5,468 nt of DNA, taken from the NCBI GenBank assembly GCA_028284565.1, contig JANQRM010000346.1, forward strand, positions 1 to 5,468, written 5' to 3'. The stretch comes from Anaerolineae bacterium (GTDB taxonomy: Bacteria; Chloroflexota; Anaerolineae; Aggregatilineales; Phototrophicaceae). The translations under genes and the position numbers were made by a program. Below the pieces are notes generated by a model that did not search any database, was not told the DNA's origin, and saw only the letters and a program-made list of their open reading frames with translations. Shown one piece after another: positions 1 to 5,468 of this stretch (position 1 is its first letter; each line of letters starts with the position of its first letter).

Positions 1-332
1 GCGACCAAGCCAAAAAAGGCTAAATCAAGGGGTCCAGGCCATGTGAGGTCTTCATCGCCTTCTGCTTCGCCTTTCGCTTCCTGACGCATCAGCCCATGCG
101 AGAGTGTGCCACCGAGAATGACGAAGGACATCAGGGCAAACAAGAGATAATCGACAACGAGGGTATCCCAACCATAGGACTCCGCATAAAAGACCGTCCC
201 ACCCAAGATAATCGCAAGGCAGAAGGTCGCACCCAAGCCTACACGCGGGTCACGGGTCTCCCATGTCGGGGAGAGCATTGAGCCGGCTCCCAAAATCACC
301 GCCCCAACAATGAACGCAATAAATAGTGGCAT
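1..332 (-). CDS. Polytopic membrane protein, N-terminal part (runs off the left edge)
   Basis: Reading the minus strand from an ATG at 332 gives 110 codons with no stop before the window edge, so only the N-terminus is present. The protein starts MPLFIAFIVGAVILGAG and shows hydrophobic segments at about residues 2-20, 32-50 and 58-77. A charged loop follows at about 83-96 (QEAKGEAEGDED), and a fourth hydrophobic stretch begins near 102. The alternation of hydrophobic segments and a charged loop, together with the uninterrupted frame, supports a real integral membrane protein. No catalytic motif is visible in this part, so its function cannot be stated. It might be a transporter or a membrane glycosyltransferase-like protein, but that is a guess. 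The upstream TGAGTG is at best a weak ribosome binding site. The gene diverges from the GNAT gene to its right. Confidence 0.7.
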   Translation of the reverse strand, partial: MPLFIAFIVGAVILGAGSMLSPTWETRDPRVGLGATFCLAIILGGTVFYAESYGWDTLVVDYLLFALMSFVILGGTLSHGLMRQEAKGEAEGDEDLTWPGPLDLAFFGLV

Positions 333-408
333 AGGCACTCAGAAAGCTAGAGTTCAATAACAGCCATAGCATACGAGGAATAGGGCAATAAAACGAGATT
401 GAGTTCGG

Positions 409-438
409 TTGCATCGGGTGTCCGACTTATGTTAGGAT
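409..438 (+). promoter_or_regulatory. Possible sigma70-type promoter with extended -10
   Basis: TTGCAT (409-414) is followed, after an 18-bp spacer, by TAGGAT (433-438), which matches four of six bases of TATAAT. TGT stands directly before it, as in an extended -10. The -35 matches only TTG. If used, transcription would begin near 445 and leave a leader of about 220 nt before the acetyltransferase start. Weak, sequence-only evidence. Confidence 0.3.
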
Positions 439-617
439 GGGTATATCCCAATCAACATCAAGGCAACTCTCATGTATTGTCGATGTTAATTCTTACATTA
501 CCTCAACTTCACGCTTGTCTCATCTGATAGCCAATCGTGGCAATTTATCTTCACGTTAACAACGGTAGCAACCTCGCCGTTCATTTGTTTGTGCCTCCGC
601 GCGCCACCAAATCGTGA

Positions 618-623
618 TTGACA
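618..623 (+). promoter_or_regulatory. Consensus -35 hexamer TTGACA, partner -10 unclear
   Basis: A perfect TTGACA lies 45 bp before the acetyltransferase ATG. At spacings of 16-18 bp the possible -10 hexamers (CAATGA, AATGAA, ATGAAT) are poor. The site may be chance or part of a promoter with an unusual -10. The same bases form an in-frame TTG that could be taken for the gene start, but the ribosome binding site favours the ATG at 669. Confidence 0.25.
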
Positions 624-655
624 TACGCCCGTTTTTTGTCAATGAATCACACAAT

Positions 656-660
656 GGAGG
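656..660 (+). promoter_or_regulatory. Shine-Dalgarno GGAGG for the GNAT gene
   Basis: GGAGG ends 8 nt before the ATG at 669, which is ideal spacing. It fixes the start at 669 rather than at the in-frame TTG at 618 or the in-frame ATGs at 642 and 654. It is the clearest ribosome binding site in the window, and it sits on the one gene that is disrupted. Confidence 0.8.
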
Positions 661-668
661 AACAAACT

Positions 669-1169
669 ATGAACATTCGCCCCATGAAAATCGACGAAGC
701 CGAAACCATCGTCACACTCTGGAATGACTGGTGTGTGGAGGACACGGGACATCTGCTTTCGACAGAAACACAGGAACGCATCTTATCCAATCTACGCCAA
801 TATGTTGACCATCCCGATTGTCACTGCCTCGTTGCAGAAGTCGATGATCAGATTGTCGGCTATATCACCTTCTATTTGTCGAGCCATCCGATTCAGCCGG
901 GTTATAGTGGTGAGATGGAAGACCTGTATGTCAAACTTGATTATCGCAATCAATGAATCGCTCAACGCCTTGTAAACGGCGCAGTTGTACAACTCAAGCA
1001 ACAGGGAGCTGGGGTCATCATGACACGCGCCGACAAAGAGGATACGGATTCACTCGCCTTCTGGCATAGACAAAAGTGGGATCAAAGCATGGTGGTATTT
1101 GCCATATATAGCGACCTTCCCAATGAGCCTGCTCTACAAGCTGTGTGGGATAACTATCAAGTATCATAA
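669..1169 (+). pseudogene. GNAT-family N-acetyltransferase interrupted by an in-frame TGA at codon 96
   Basis: The frame from ATG 669 begins MNIRPMKIDEAETIV, typical of GNAT enzymes, which transfer an acetyl group from acetyl-CoA to an amine. The core strand LVAEVDDQIVGYITFYL lies at residues 54-70, and motif A begins with MEDLYVKLDYRNQ at 83-95. Codon 96 is TGA (954-956). The same frame then continues IAQRLVNGAVVQLKQQGAGV and reaches a motif-B-like SLAFWHRQKW before TAA at 1167-1169. Bridged, the product is 166 residues, normal for the family. Motif A expects R-x-x-G-x-A, so TGA replaces the glycine codon, most simply GGA changed by one base. The truncated 95-residue product would lack the acetyl-CoA pyrophosphate loop and should be inactive. 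The intact downstream frame implies a very recent mutation, a sequencing error or readthrough. The substrate cannot be predicted. Confidence 0.85.
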
Positions 1170-1177
1170 GGGATGAA

Positions 1178-1205
1178 GTAAGGGTGTACAGCTGTACGCC
1201 CCTAC
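1178..1205. repeat. REP-like palindromic element
   Basis: The arms GTAAGGGTGTACAG and CTGTACGCCCCTAC meet at 1191/1192. Twelve of 14 positions pair by Watson-Crick rules, one more is a G-T wobble, and one is an A-C mismatch. The central 12 bp (1186-1197) are a perfect palindrome. It sits in the gap between the GNAT gene and the response regulator. There is no T-tract after it, so it is not a standard terminator. The form GGGG-CGTACAG-CTGTACG-CCCC resembles short dispersed palindromes that I associate with some cyanobacterial and Chloroflexota genomes; this is recollection, not a search result. As RNA it could form a hairpin at the 3' end of the GNAT transcript. Confidence 0.65.
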
Positions 1206-1214
1206 ATTGCGCTA

Positions 1215-1220
1215 TATAAT
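1215..1220 (+). promoter_or_regulatory. Consensus -10 hexamer TATAAT before the response regulator
   Basis: A perfect TATAAT stands 63 bp before the likely ATG of the response regulator. At 17-bp spacing the -35 position (CTGTAC, 1192-1197) falls inside the palindromic repeat and matches TTGACA poorly. If active, it would start transcripts near 1227 and might depend on an activator or on the palindrome. Confidence 0.4.
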
Positions 1221-1277
1221 CCAAACCCTTATCTCCCTCTTACGCTGTTCCTATAGACTTTGCTGTATCCTCATGAA

Positions 1278-1949
1278 ATGGCTGACTGGTTTCCCATCGC
1301 ATCCGATAACTCCCTCAATGAGATTCGCATCCTGATTGTGGCGGATAATTTGCTGGCACGCACGGGTTTGGCGACCTTACTCAATGAATACTCCGTATGT
1401 GATGTTATCGCACAAGTGGACGGGCATGACCTCTTGCATGATTTGGATGTTTATCAGCCGGATATGGTACTGGTTGATTTGGGCTGGAATACGGAATCCT
1501 TGCTGGATTGCGTGAATGAACTAGTTGACGGTGATTGGACGGTAGTCGCATTGCTTTCCGATGATGAAGATACCATTACGAAAACGCTGAGTGTTCTGCG
1601 ACAATTCTCAGCGTATGGTGCGTTGTTGCGGGATAGTGCGACGGAGATGTTGGTCGCCGCTTTGCAAGGGGTGGATAATGGCTTGGTGGTGCTTGACCCC
1701 TCGCTGACGGATGCACTCGCCCCACTCGAATCCGCCTTGATTCCATCTGTTGAGGCTCTGACTCCACGTGAAGATGAGGTCTTGCAATTGCTGGCAAAAG
1801 GCATGACAAACAAAGCCATCGCGCATGAACTTGGCATCACCGAACACACGGTGAAATTCCATGTGACAGCGATTATGACCAAACTCCAAGCCCAAAGCCG
1901 AACCGAAGCCGTCGTCACCGCAACACGCTTAGGCTGGGTTCTCCTCTAA
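1278..1949 (+). CDS. NarL/FixJ-family response regulator (receiver + LuxR-type HTH)
   Basis: A DNA-binding transcription regulator of two-component type. Residue numbers here count from the upstream in-frame TTG at 1260; subtract 6 for the ATG at 1278. The receiver spans about 23-140: acidic pocket A28-D29, phospho-acceptor D73 in VLVDL, S100 in ALLSDDED, and R124 in GALLRDSA where most receivers have lysine. The LuxR-type helix-turn-helix spans about 166-228, with LTPREDEVLQLLAKG, NKAIAHELGITEHTVKFHV and a final SRTEAVV-type helix, a near-textbook match. Neither TTG 1260 nor ATG 1278 has a Shine-Dalgarno sequence; ATG is preferred as the commoner codon and because the receiver starts well after it. 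No histidine kinase is in view. The gene may be autonomous or may act on the downstream genes, which is unproven. Loss of one acidic residue and the K-to-R change suggest altered phosphorylation chemistry. Confidence 0.9.
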   Translation: MADWFPIASDNSLNEIRILIVADNLLARTGLATLLNEYSVCDVIAQVDGHDLLHDLDVYQPDMVLVDLGWNTESLLDCVNELVDGDWTVVALLSDDEDTITKTLSVLRQFSAYGALLRDSATEMLVAALQGVDNGLVVLDPSLTDALAPLESALIPSVEALTPREDEVLQLLAKGMTNKAIAHELGITEHTVKFHVTAIMTKLQAQSRTEAVVTATRLGWVLL

Positions 1950-1952
1950 GGA

Positions 1953-1979
1953 TTGACCTTCCATAGATGAAAATTTAAT
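1953..1979 (+). promoter_or_regulatory. Possible promoter for the CNNM/CorC operon
   Basis: TTGACC (1953-1958, five of six matches) and TTTAAT (1974-1979, five of six) are separated by 15 bp, which is shorter than ideal. Both lie in the AT-rich 90-bp gap after the regulator stop. A start near 1986 would give a leader of about 55 nt. A second hexamer, perfect TTGACA at 2018-2023, is too close to the ATG at 2040 to serve as its -35. No terminator was seen after the regulator, so read-through from it is also possible. Confidence 0.35.
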
Positions 1980-2039
1980 GCGAGAACAACATTTTTGATG
2001 TACGCTAATAGGATAAATTGACAGAATTTTGGATATTCT

Positions 2040-3377
2040 ATGCTTGTAGACATACTGGTAATGCTCGCCATCACCATCATCTTGATTGGATTTAATGCGC
2101 TTTATGTGGCAGGTGAGTTTGCGGCAGTGAGTTCGCGCAAATCACGGATTGAGCAGTTGTCAAGTGAGGGTAACCGACTTGCTAAAACGATTTTGCCCGT
2201 CTTGAGTGATAGCCATCGACTGGACAATTACATCGCCGCTAGCCAAGTGGGGATTACGATTTCGAGCGTGGTGTTGGGGATTTATGGTCAGCAACAAATT
2301 GCGCCACTTATTGCCCCCATGCTTTCGTCACTGCCCTTTATTACGGATGTCGCGGCGGCAGGTGTATCTGCTACCGTCGTCCTCATTTTACTTACCACTC
2401 TCCAAGTCATCTTAGGCGAACTGGTTCCCAAGACCCTAGCGCTTCGCTATCCAGAACAAGTGGCACTTGGCACAGCCATTCCCATGCGTTGGTCTGCGGA
2501 TATTATCCTTCGTCCGTTGATTTTCATCCTCAATGGTAGTGGCAACCTCATCATGCGCTTGATGGGTATTCATCACGCCGAAGGACATAAGCACGTCCAT
2601 TCTCCCGAAGAGATTAAGTATCTGATTCTGCAAAGTCATGAAGGAGGGTTGTTGGATGAGCAGGAGCATCGTCTATTGGACAGTGCCTTGCGTTTTGGCA
2701 AATTTCGCGCGGGCGACATCGTGATGCCCCGTACGAAGATGGTCGCGGTTGATATATCTACGCCCTGTGATGACATCCTACAAAAAGCGGCAGAAGCGGA
2801 CTTCACTCGCATTCCCATCTACGAAAATGATATTGACCACATTATTGGCTTTATTCACCTCAAGGAACTGTTCCAATTGTCGTATAAAGGAGAAAGCGAA
2901 GACATTCGTCCGATTTTGCGCGACGTAACTTTTATCCCCGAAACCGCCTATCTGGATGATGTGTGGGATACGCTGAATGAACAGCAATCTTATCTCGCGA
3001 TTGTGTTGGATGAATACAGCGGGACAGTGGGAATGTTAACGCGCGAAGACCTCATCGAAGAACTTTTTGGGGAAGTGCAAGACGAATTCGACCCCTCTGA
3101 AGAGAACCCCATTCGAAAACTCGATGAGCATCGCTATTGTGTACGTGGGGAAGTCTCCGTAGCATTCATCAATGATCGCTTGGGACTCAATCTCGAAACG
3201 GACAACGCCTTCACGATAGGGGGCTTGTTTTTGAATGAATTGGGACACATGCCCAAACTGAATGAAGTCGTAAAGCTGAAAGGTGTGGAACTGAAAGCTA
3301 TCACCTTAGACGATAAAGCCGTCGAGGAAATCGAAATGACCTTAGAACAAGCTGTTGCCGATGATGAGGATGCGTAA
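2040..3377 (+). CDS. CNNM/CorC (HlyC-type) membrane protein with CBS pair, first copy
   Basis: An inner-membrane protein of the CNNM/CorC family, whose studied members move Mg2+ or other divalent cations, often out of the cell; the old name 'hemolysin' is historical. The 445 residues have the full family layout. The CNNM membrane domain (about 1-195) has helices near 4-28, 64-97 and 104-127 and carries FNALYVAGEFA, GITISSVVLG and the conserved GELVPK (E127, P130). The CBS pair (about 225-350) includes VMPRTKMVAVD and DEYSGTVGMLTREDLIEELFGEV. The CorC_HlyC C-terminal domain spans about 357-436. DEYSG (S327) replaces the usual DEYGG in the second CBS motif. The ATG at 2040 is preceded only by a weak GGA (2031-2033); it starts right at the first membrane helix, as expected. 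The next gene begins 2 nt after the TAA, indicating an operon. Confidence 0.93.
   Translation: MLVDILVMLAITIILIGFNALYVAGEFAAVSSRKSRIEQLSSEGNRLAKTILPVLSDSHRLDNYIAASQVGITISSVVLGIYGQQQIAPLIAPMLSSLPFITDVAAAGVSATVVLILLTTLQVILGELVPKTLALRYPEQVALGTAIPMRWSADIILRPLIFILNGSGNLIMRLMGIHHAEGHKHVHSPEEIKYLILQSHEGGLLDEQEHRLLDSALRFGKFRAGDIVMPRTKMVAVDISTPCDDILQKAAEADFTRIPIYENDIDHIIGFIHLKELFQLSYKGESEDIRPILRDVTFIPETAYLDDVWDTLNEQQSYLAIVLDEYSGTVGMLTREDLIEELFGEVQDEFDPSEENPIRKLDEHRYCVRGEVSVAFINDRLGLNLETDNAFTIGGLFLNELGHMPKLNEVVKLKGVELKAITLDDKAVEEIEMTLEQAVADDEDA
3366..3370 (+). promoter_or_regulatory. Shine-Dalgarno GAGGA inside the end of the first CNNM gene
   Basis: GAGGA ends 9 nt before the ATG at 3380 and lies within the last codons of the preceding gene. 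With the 2-nt gap between stop and start, this points to translational coupling of the two paralogues. Confidence 0.6.
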
Positions 3378-3379
3378 TC

Positions 3380-4714
3380 ATGGTACTGATTGATTTCCTG
3401 ATTATTTTCATCCTGATTTTGCTGAATGGCATGTTTGTTGCGGCGGAATTTGCGATTATTGGGGTACGTCCGACCCGCATTGCTCAACTTGCGGAACAAG
3501 GGCATGGGACAGCTAAGCGGGTACAACATATCCTCAAAGACCCCAACCGCATTGACCGTTACATCGCTTCCGCCCAATTAGGGATTACGTTGGCAAGTCT
3601 TGGTTTGGGGATGTATGGTGAGCCTGTGATCGCCCACCTGCTTGAACCGATGCTCCATGATGTCTTCGGCTTAAGTGGAGAGGCAGTGCATACTGTCTCC
3701 TTTTTTATCGCACTCGGAATCATCACTTACTTGCATGTGGTGATTGGCGAGATGATTCCCAAGTCGCTTGCCTTACAAAGTGCAGAGCGTGTCGTCTTCG
3801 CGTTGTCTCGTCCCATGTTCATTATGCAAACGCTCTTTTCATGGGCAATTACCATCCTCAATAACATCGGCTTGTGGGTGCTCAAAGTTATTGGTATGCC
3901 ACCACCGTCAGGTGATGAACGCCTCCACACAACTGCCGAACTCGAACTTATCATCTCGGATAGTGCAGGCGAGGGTCTCATCGAAGCCGAAGAAGAAAGC
4001 CTGATTCGCAACATCTTCGACTTTGCCGATTTGACAGTAGGACAAATCATGATGCCACGCCCCAAAATCGAAGCCGTCCCCGTTGACATCAGCAAAGAAG
4101 ACTTACTCGAGAAGATGTTCACGTCTATTCACAGCCGTTTCCCCGTCTACGAGAACGACCTCGACCACATGCTCGGTCTCGTGCATCTGAAAGACATGGT
4201 GCATCACCACCTGAACGACGCGCCTTATGACCTGAAAGAACTGCTCCGTGATGTACCTTTTGTGCCAGAAGGACTACCTGCTGATGACCTCCTACCGATT
4301 TTGAAGCGAGAACAAGTCCATTTGGCGATTGTGATTGATGAATACGGCGGTACAGCCGGCATCGTCACGCTCGAAGATATACTCGAAGAAGTCGTCGGTG
4401 AAGTACGCGACGAGTTTGATGTCGATGAAAGCGACCATATCACCGTCGTGAAGAAGGGACATTTGGAAGTTTTGGGCGAAACCCGCTTTGACGAACTCGC
4501 GCCCTATCTCGAACTTGCCGATGATGAGCGCATCCAAGCTGTGGATACCGTGGGAGGCTTGATGGTCGCCAATATGCCACTCCCGCCACAAGAGGGGGGC
4601 GAAGTCACGGTAGAAGATGTCACCTTCCGCCTCGATTCTGTCGATGGACTCACTGTCGAAAAAGTTACCATCCTCTTTGAGGAAGACGACGAACTCGAAC
4701 CTGAGACGGATTAG
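3380..4714 (+). CDS. CNNM/CorC (HlyC-type) membrane protein with CBS pair, second copy
   Basis: A paralogue of the preceding gene with the same architecture and almost the same length (444 residues). The CNNM domain (about 1-195) has helices near 3-28, 61-93 and 103-127, with [28 protein letters not shown] and [11 protein letters not shown] (E124, P127). The CBS pair (about 220-345) includes [35 protein letters not shown] and a canonical [21 protein letters not shown]. The CorC_HlyC domain (about 353-434) is followed by an acidic tail. It keeps the family consensus more closely than the first copy, notably DEYGG against DEYSG and GLGMYGEP against VLGIYGQQ. Likely function is divalent-cation transport or its regulation at the inner membrane. 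Two such proteins encoded together may form a heterodimer, because family members dimerise through their CBS domains; this is inference. The HEAT-repeat gene starts 3 nt after its TAG. Confidence 0.93.
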   Translation: MVLIDFLIIFILILLNGMFVAAEFAIIGVRPTRIAQLAEQGHGTAKRVQHILKDPNRIDRYIASAQLGITLASLGLGMYGEPVIAHLLEPMLHDVFGLSGEAVHTVSFFIALGIITYLHVVIGEMIPKSLALQSAERVVFALSRPMFIMQTLFSWAITILNNIGLWVLKVIGMPPPSGDERLHTTAELELIISDSAGEGLIEAEEESLIRNIFDFADLTVGQIMMPRPKIEAVPVDISKEDLLEKMFTSIHSRFPVYENDLDHMLGLVHLKDMVHHHLNDAPYDLKELLRDVPFVPEGLPADDLLPILKREQVHLAIVIDEYGGTAGIVTLEDILEEVVGEVRDEFDVDESDHITVVKKGHLEVLGETRFDELAPYLELADDERIQAVDTVGGLMVANMPLPPQEGGEVTVEDVTFRLDSVDGLTVEKVTILFEEDDELEPETD

Positions 4715-4717
4715 CTC

Positions 4718-5468
4718 ATGCTTGAGGATCTTGATCAAGTTCCTTGGGACAAGTTGAAACATGCTTATGGTGAAGCATCCGATGTCCCAGACTTAATCCG
4801 TGCCTTGGCATCACCCATAAAAGTTGCTCGTGATAATGCCTATAACGCACTATACAGCAACATTTGGCATCAAAATACCGTGTATGAAGCGACTGCTTAT
4901 GCAGTCCCCTTTCTAGTTGAAGTATTGGATGCGCCAGACACTCAAGATAGACATCTTATTCTGGAGTATTTGGGTATGCTAGCAAATGGTAGGTCTTACA
5001 TTGATGTCCATCAGCATTTAGATGAAGACTATCCATCAGAAAGACATGAAACCGACGAATACAAACAACGACTAAAAACAGAACTCGGCTGGGTGAGGTC
5101 AGCATATGAGGTAGTGGGAGATTATGCCAATGTCTATCTTAAGTGGCTCGTTGATGGTGATGAGGAGACACGAGTCGCGTCGGCTGGTTTATTGTGTGAT
5201 TTCCCAGAGAAACGTAAGGAAACCCTCAAACCACTCAAACAACGCCTACAGAATGATGGCAGTCTACGGGTTAAAATAATGATCCTATCGGGATTGGCAA
5301 ATATCCTCCCAAGCCCGGCAAAGTCGAGCATCAATTTTTTACTCCGCTATATGGACGAAAAGGAAGAACCCCTCATCCGTTTTTACGCCGCAACCTCACT
5401 CGTCAATATCACACGCGACCAGACACCCCAGTTCGTCTTAGAATTCCTGCAATCAGCAATAGATGAAC
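4718..5468 (+). CDS. HEAT-repeat protein of unknown function (runs off the right edge)
   Basis: From ATG 4718 the frame is open for 250 codons to the window edge, so the C-terminus is missing. The start lies 3 nt after the TAG of the second CNNM gene, with a weak GGA (4708-4710) 7 nt upstream, so it is probably co-transcribed. The protein has no signal peptide or membrane helix and looks like a soluble alpha-solenoid. Paired-helix units are visible near 22-46 (DVPDLIRALAS...ARDNAYNAL), 57-89 (YEATAYAVPFLVEVL, then an EYLGMLANG helix), 136-160 (YANVYLKWLVDGDEETRVAS), 166-195 (LKPLKQRL...RVKIMILSGL) and 203-230 (SINFLLRYM...RFYAATSLVN). The segment SNIWHQNTVYEATAYAVPFL (47-66) matches a signature I recall from bacterial HEAT-repeat proteins of unknown role. 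Codons such as AGA, AGG, ATA and CTA appear more common here than in the CNNM genes, hinting at a different origin. A scaffold or protein-binding role is only inference. Confidence 0.85.
   Translation, partial: MLEDLDQVPWDKLKHAYGEASDVPDLIRALASPIKVARDNAYNALYSNIWHQNTVYEATAYAVPFLVEVLDAPDTQDRHLILEYLGMLANGRSYIDVHQHLDEDYPSERHETDEYKQRLKTELGWVRSAYEVVGDYANVYLKWLVDGDEETRVASAGLLCDFPEKRKETLKPLKQRLQNDGSLRVKIMILSGLANILPSPAKSSINFLLRYMDEKEEPLIRFYAATSLVNITRDQTPQFVLEFLQSAIDE

Larger units (their letters stand above)
333..668. other. Gene-free divergent intergenic region
   Basis: These 336 bp lie between a leftward membrane-protein gene and a rightward acetyltransferase gene. I found no plausible coding frame, tRNA or clear rho-independent terminator. 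The region must hold the promoters for both genes. On the plus strand it carries one possible promoter at 409-438, a perfect TTGACA hexamer at 618-623 without a good -10 partner, and a strong ribosome binding site at its right end. A small inverted repeat (TGGG/CCCA around TATAT, 438-450) lies just downstream of the first possible promoter; its arms are too short to call an operator. No convincing minus-strand promoter was found. Confidence 0.6.

Noticed and set aside
96..281. Plus-strand open frame of 61 codons
   Set aside because: It is antisense to the membrane-protein gene on the minus strand, which has a far more protein-like hydrophobic pattern.
438..450. TGGG-TATAT-CCCA inverted repeat as an operator
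   Set aside because: Four-base arms are too short to separate from chance, and no matching second copy was seen.
561..590. Possible terminator: AACGG/CCGTT stem followed by T-rich bases
   Set aside because: The stem is only 5 bp with an 11-nt loop, the T-run is interrupted, and no gene ends just before it.
618..668. In-frame TTG start of the GNAT gene at 618 adding 17 residues
   Set aside because: GNAT homology begins at MNIRPMK, and the GGAGG at 656-660 is ideally placed for ATG 669. The TTG overlaps a -35-like hexamer.
954..956. TGA as selenocysteine codon
   Set aside because: The position is a structural glycine in the acetyl-CoA loop, not a redox site, and I saw no convincing SECIS-like hairpin directly downstream.
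953..1070. ATG overlapping the TGA (ATGA at 953-956) as translational restart or coupled second gene
   Set aside because: It opens a different frame with a basic, cysteine-rich, unrecognisable peptide. The GNAT C-terminal half lies in the original frame.
1454..1918. 154-codon minus-strand open frame over the response regulator
   Set aside because: Serine- and threonine-rich antisense translation of a gene with clear receiver and HTH motifs.
3134..3577. 147-codon minus-strand open frame across the CNNM gene junction
   Set aside because: Antisense to two well-supported genes, of low complexity, with no recognisable domain.
4292..4762. 156-codon minus-strand open frame over the end of the second CNNM gene
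   Set aside because: Antisense to the CBS2 and CorC_HlyC domains; its sequence mirrors their codons and has no independent motif.

Overview
The window reads as ordinary bacterial chromosome of about 50% GC with short gaps. It holds five protein-coding genes, or parts of genes, plus one GNAT acetyltransferase gene broken by a stop codon. The NarL-type regulator, the tandem CNNM/CorC genes, the 'NIWHQ...VYEAT' HEAT-repeat protein and the polytopic protein at the left edge together resemble Chloroflexota, perhaps Anaerolineae-like. That assignment is impressionistic and rests on remembered family resemblance, not on a marker gene. No rRNA, tRNA, CRISPR array, transposase or integrase was seen.

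Left part (1-668). The N-terminal 110 residues of a multi-spanning membrane protein run leftward off the edge. A 336-bp gene-free stretch separates it from a rightward GNAT gene. The GNAT gene has a strong ribosome binding site and an ATG at 669. Its frame stays open to 1169 except for one TGA at codon 96, exactly where the acetyl-CoA-binding motif R-x-x-G-x-A needs glycine. The simplest reading is a recent nonsense mutation (GGA to TGA) or a sequence error.

Middle part (1170-2039). A 28-bp near-perfect palindrome of REP-like appearance follows the GNAT gene, then a consensus TATAAT, then a NarL/FixJ-family response regulator with no kinase gene in view. Its receiver keeps the phospho-acceptor aspartate but has lost one acidic-pocket residue and has arginine in place of the conserved lysine.

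Right part (2040-5468). Two full-length CNNM/CorC (HlyC-type) membrane proteins lie head to tail with a 2-nt gap. A HEAT-repeat protein follows after a 3-nt gap and runs off the right edge. The spacing suggests one transcript. The CNNM/CorC pair probably handles divalent-cation (Mg2+ or similar) transport. The role of the HEAT protein is unknown.

No clearly new system is proven here. The items most worth checking are the in-frame TGA in the GNAT gene, the palindromic repeat, and the conservation of the CNNM-CNNM-HEAT arrangement.
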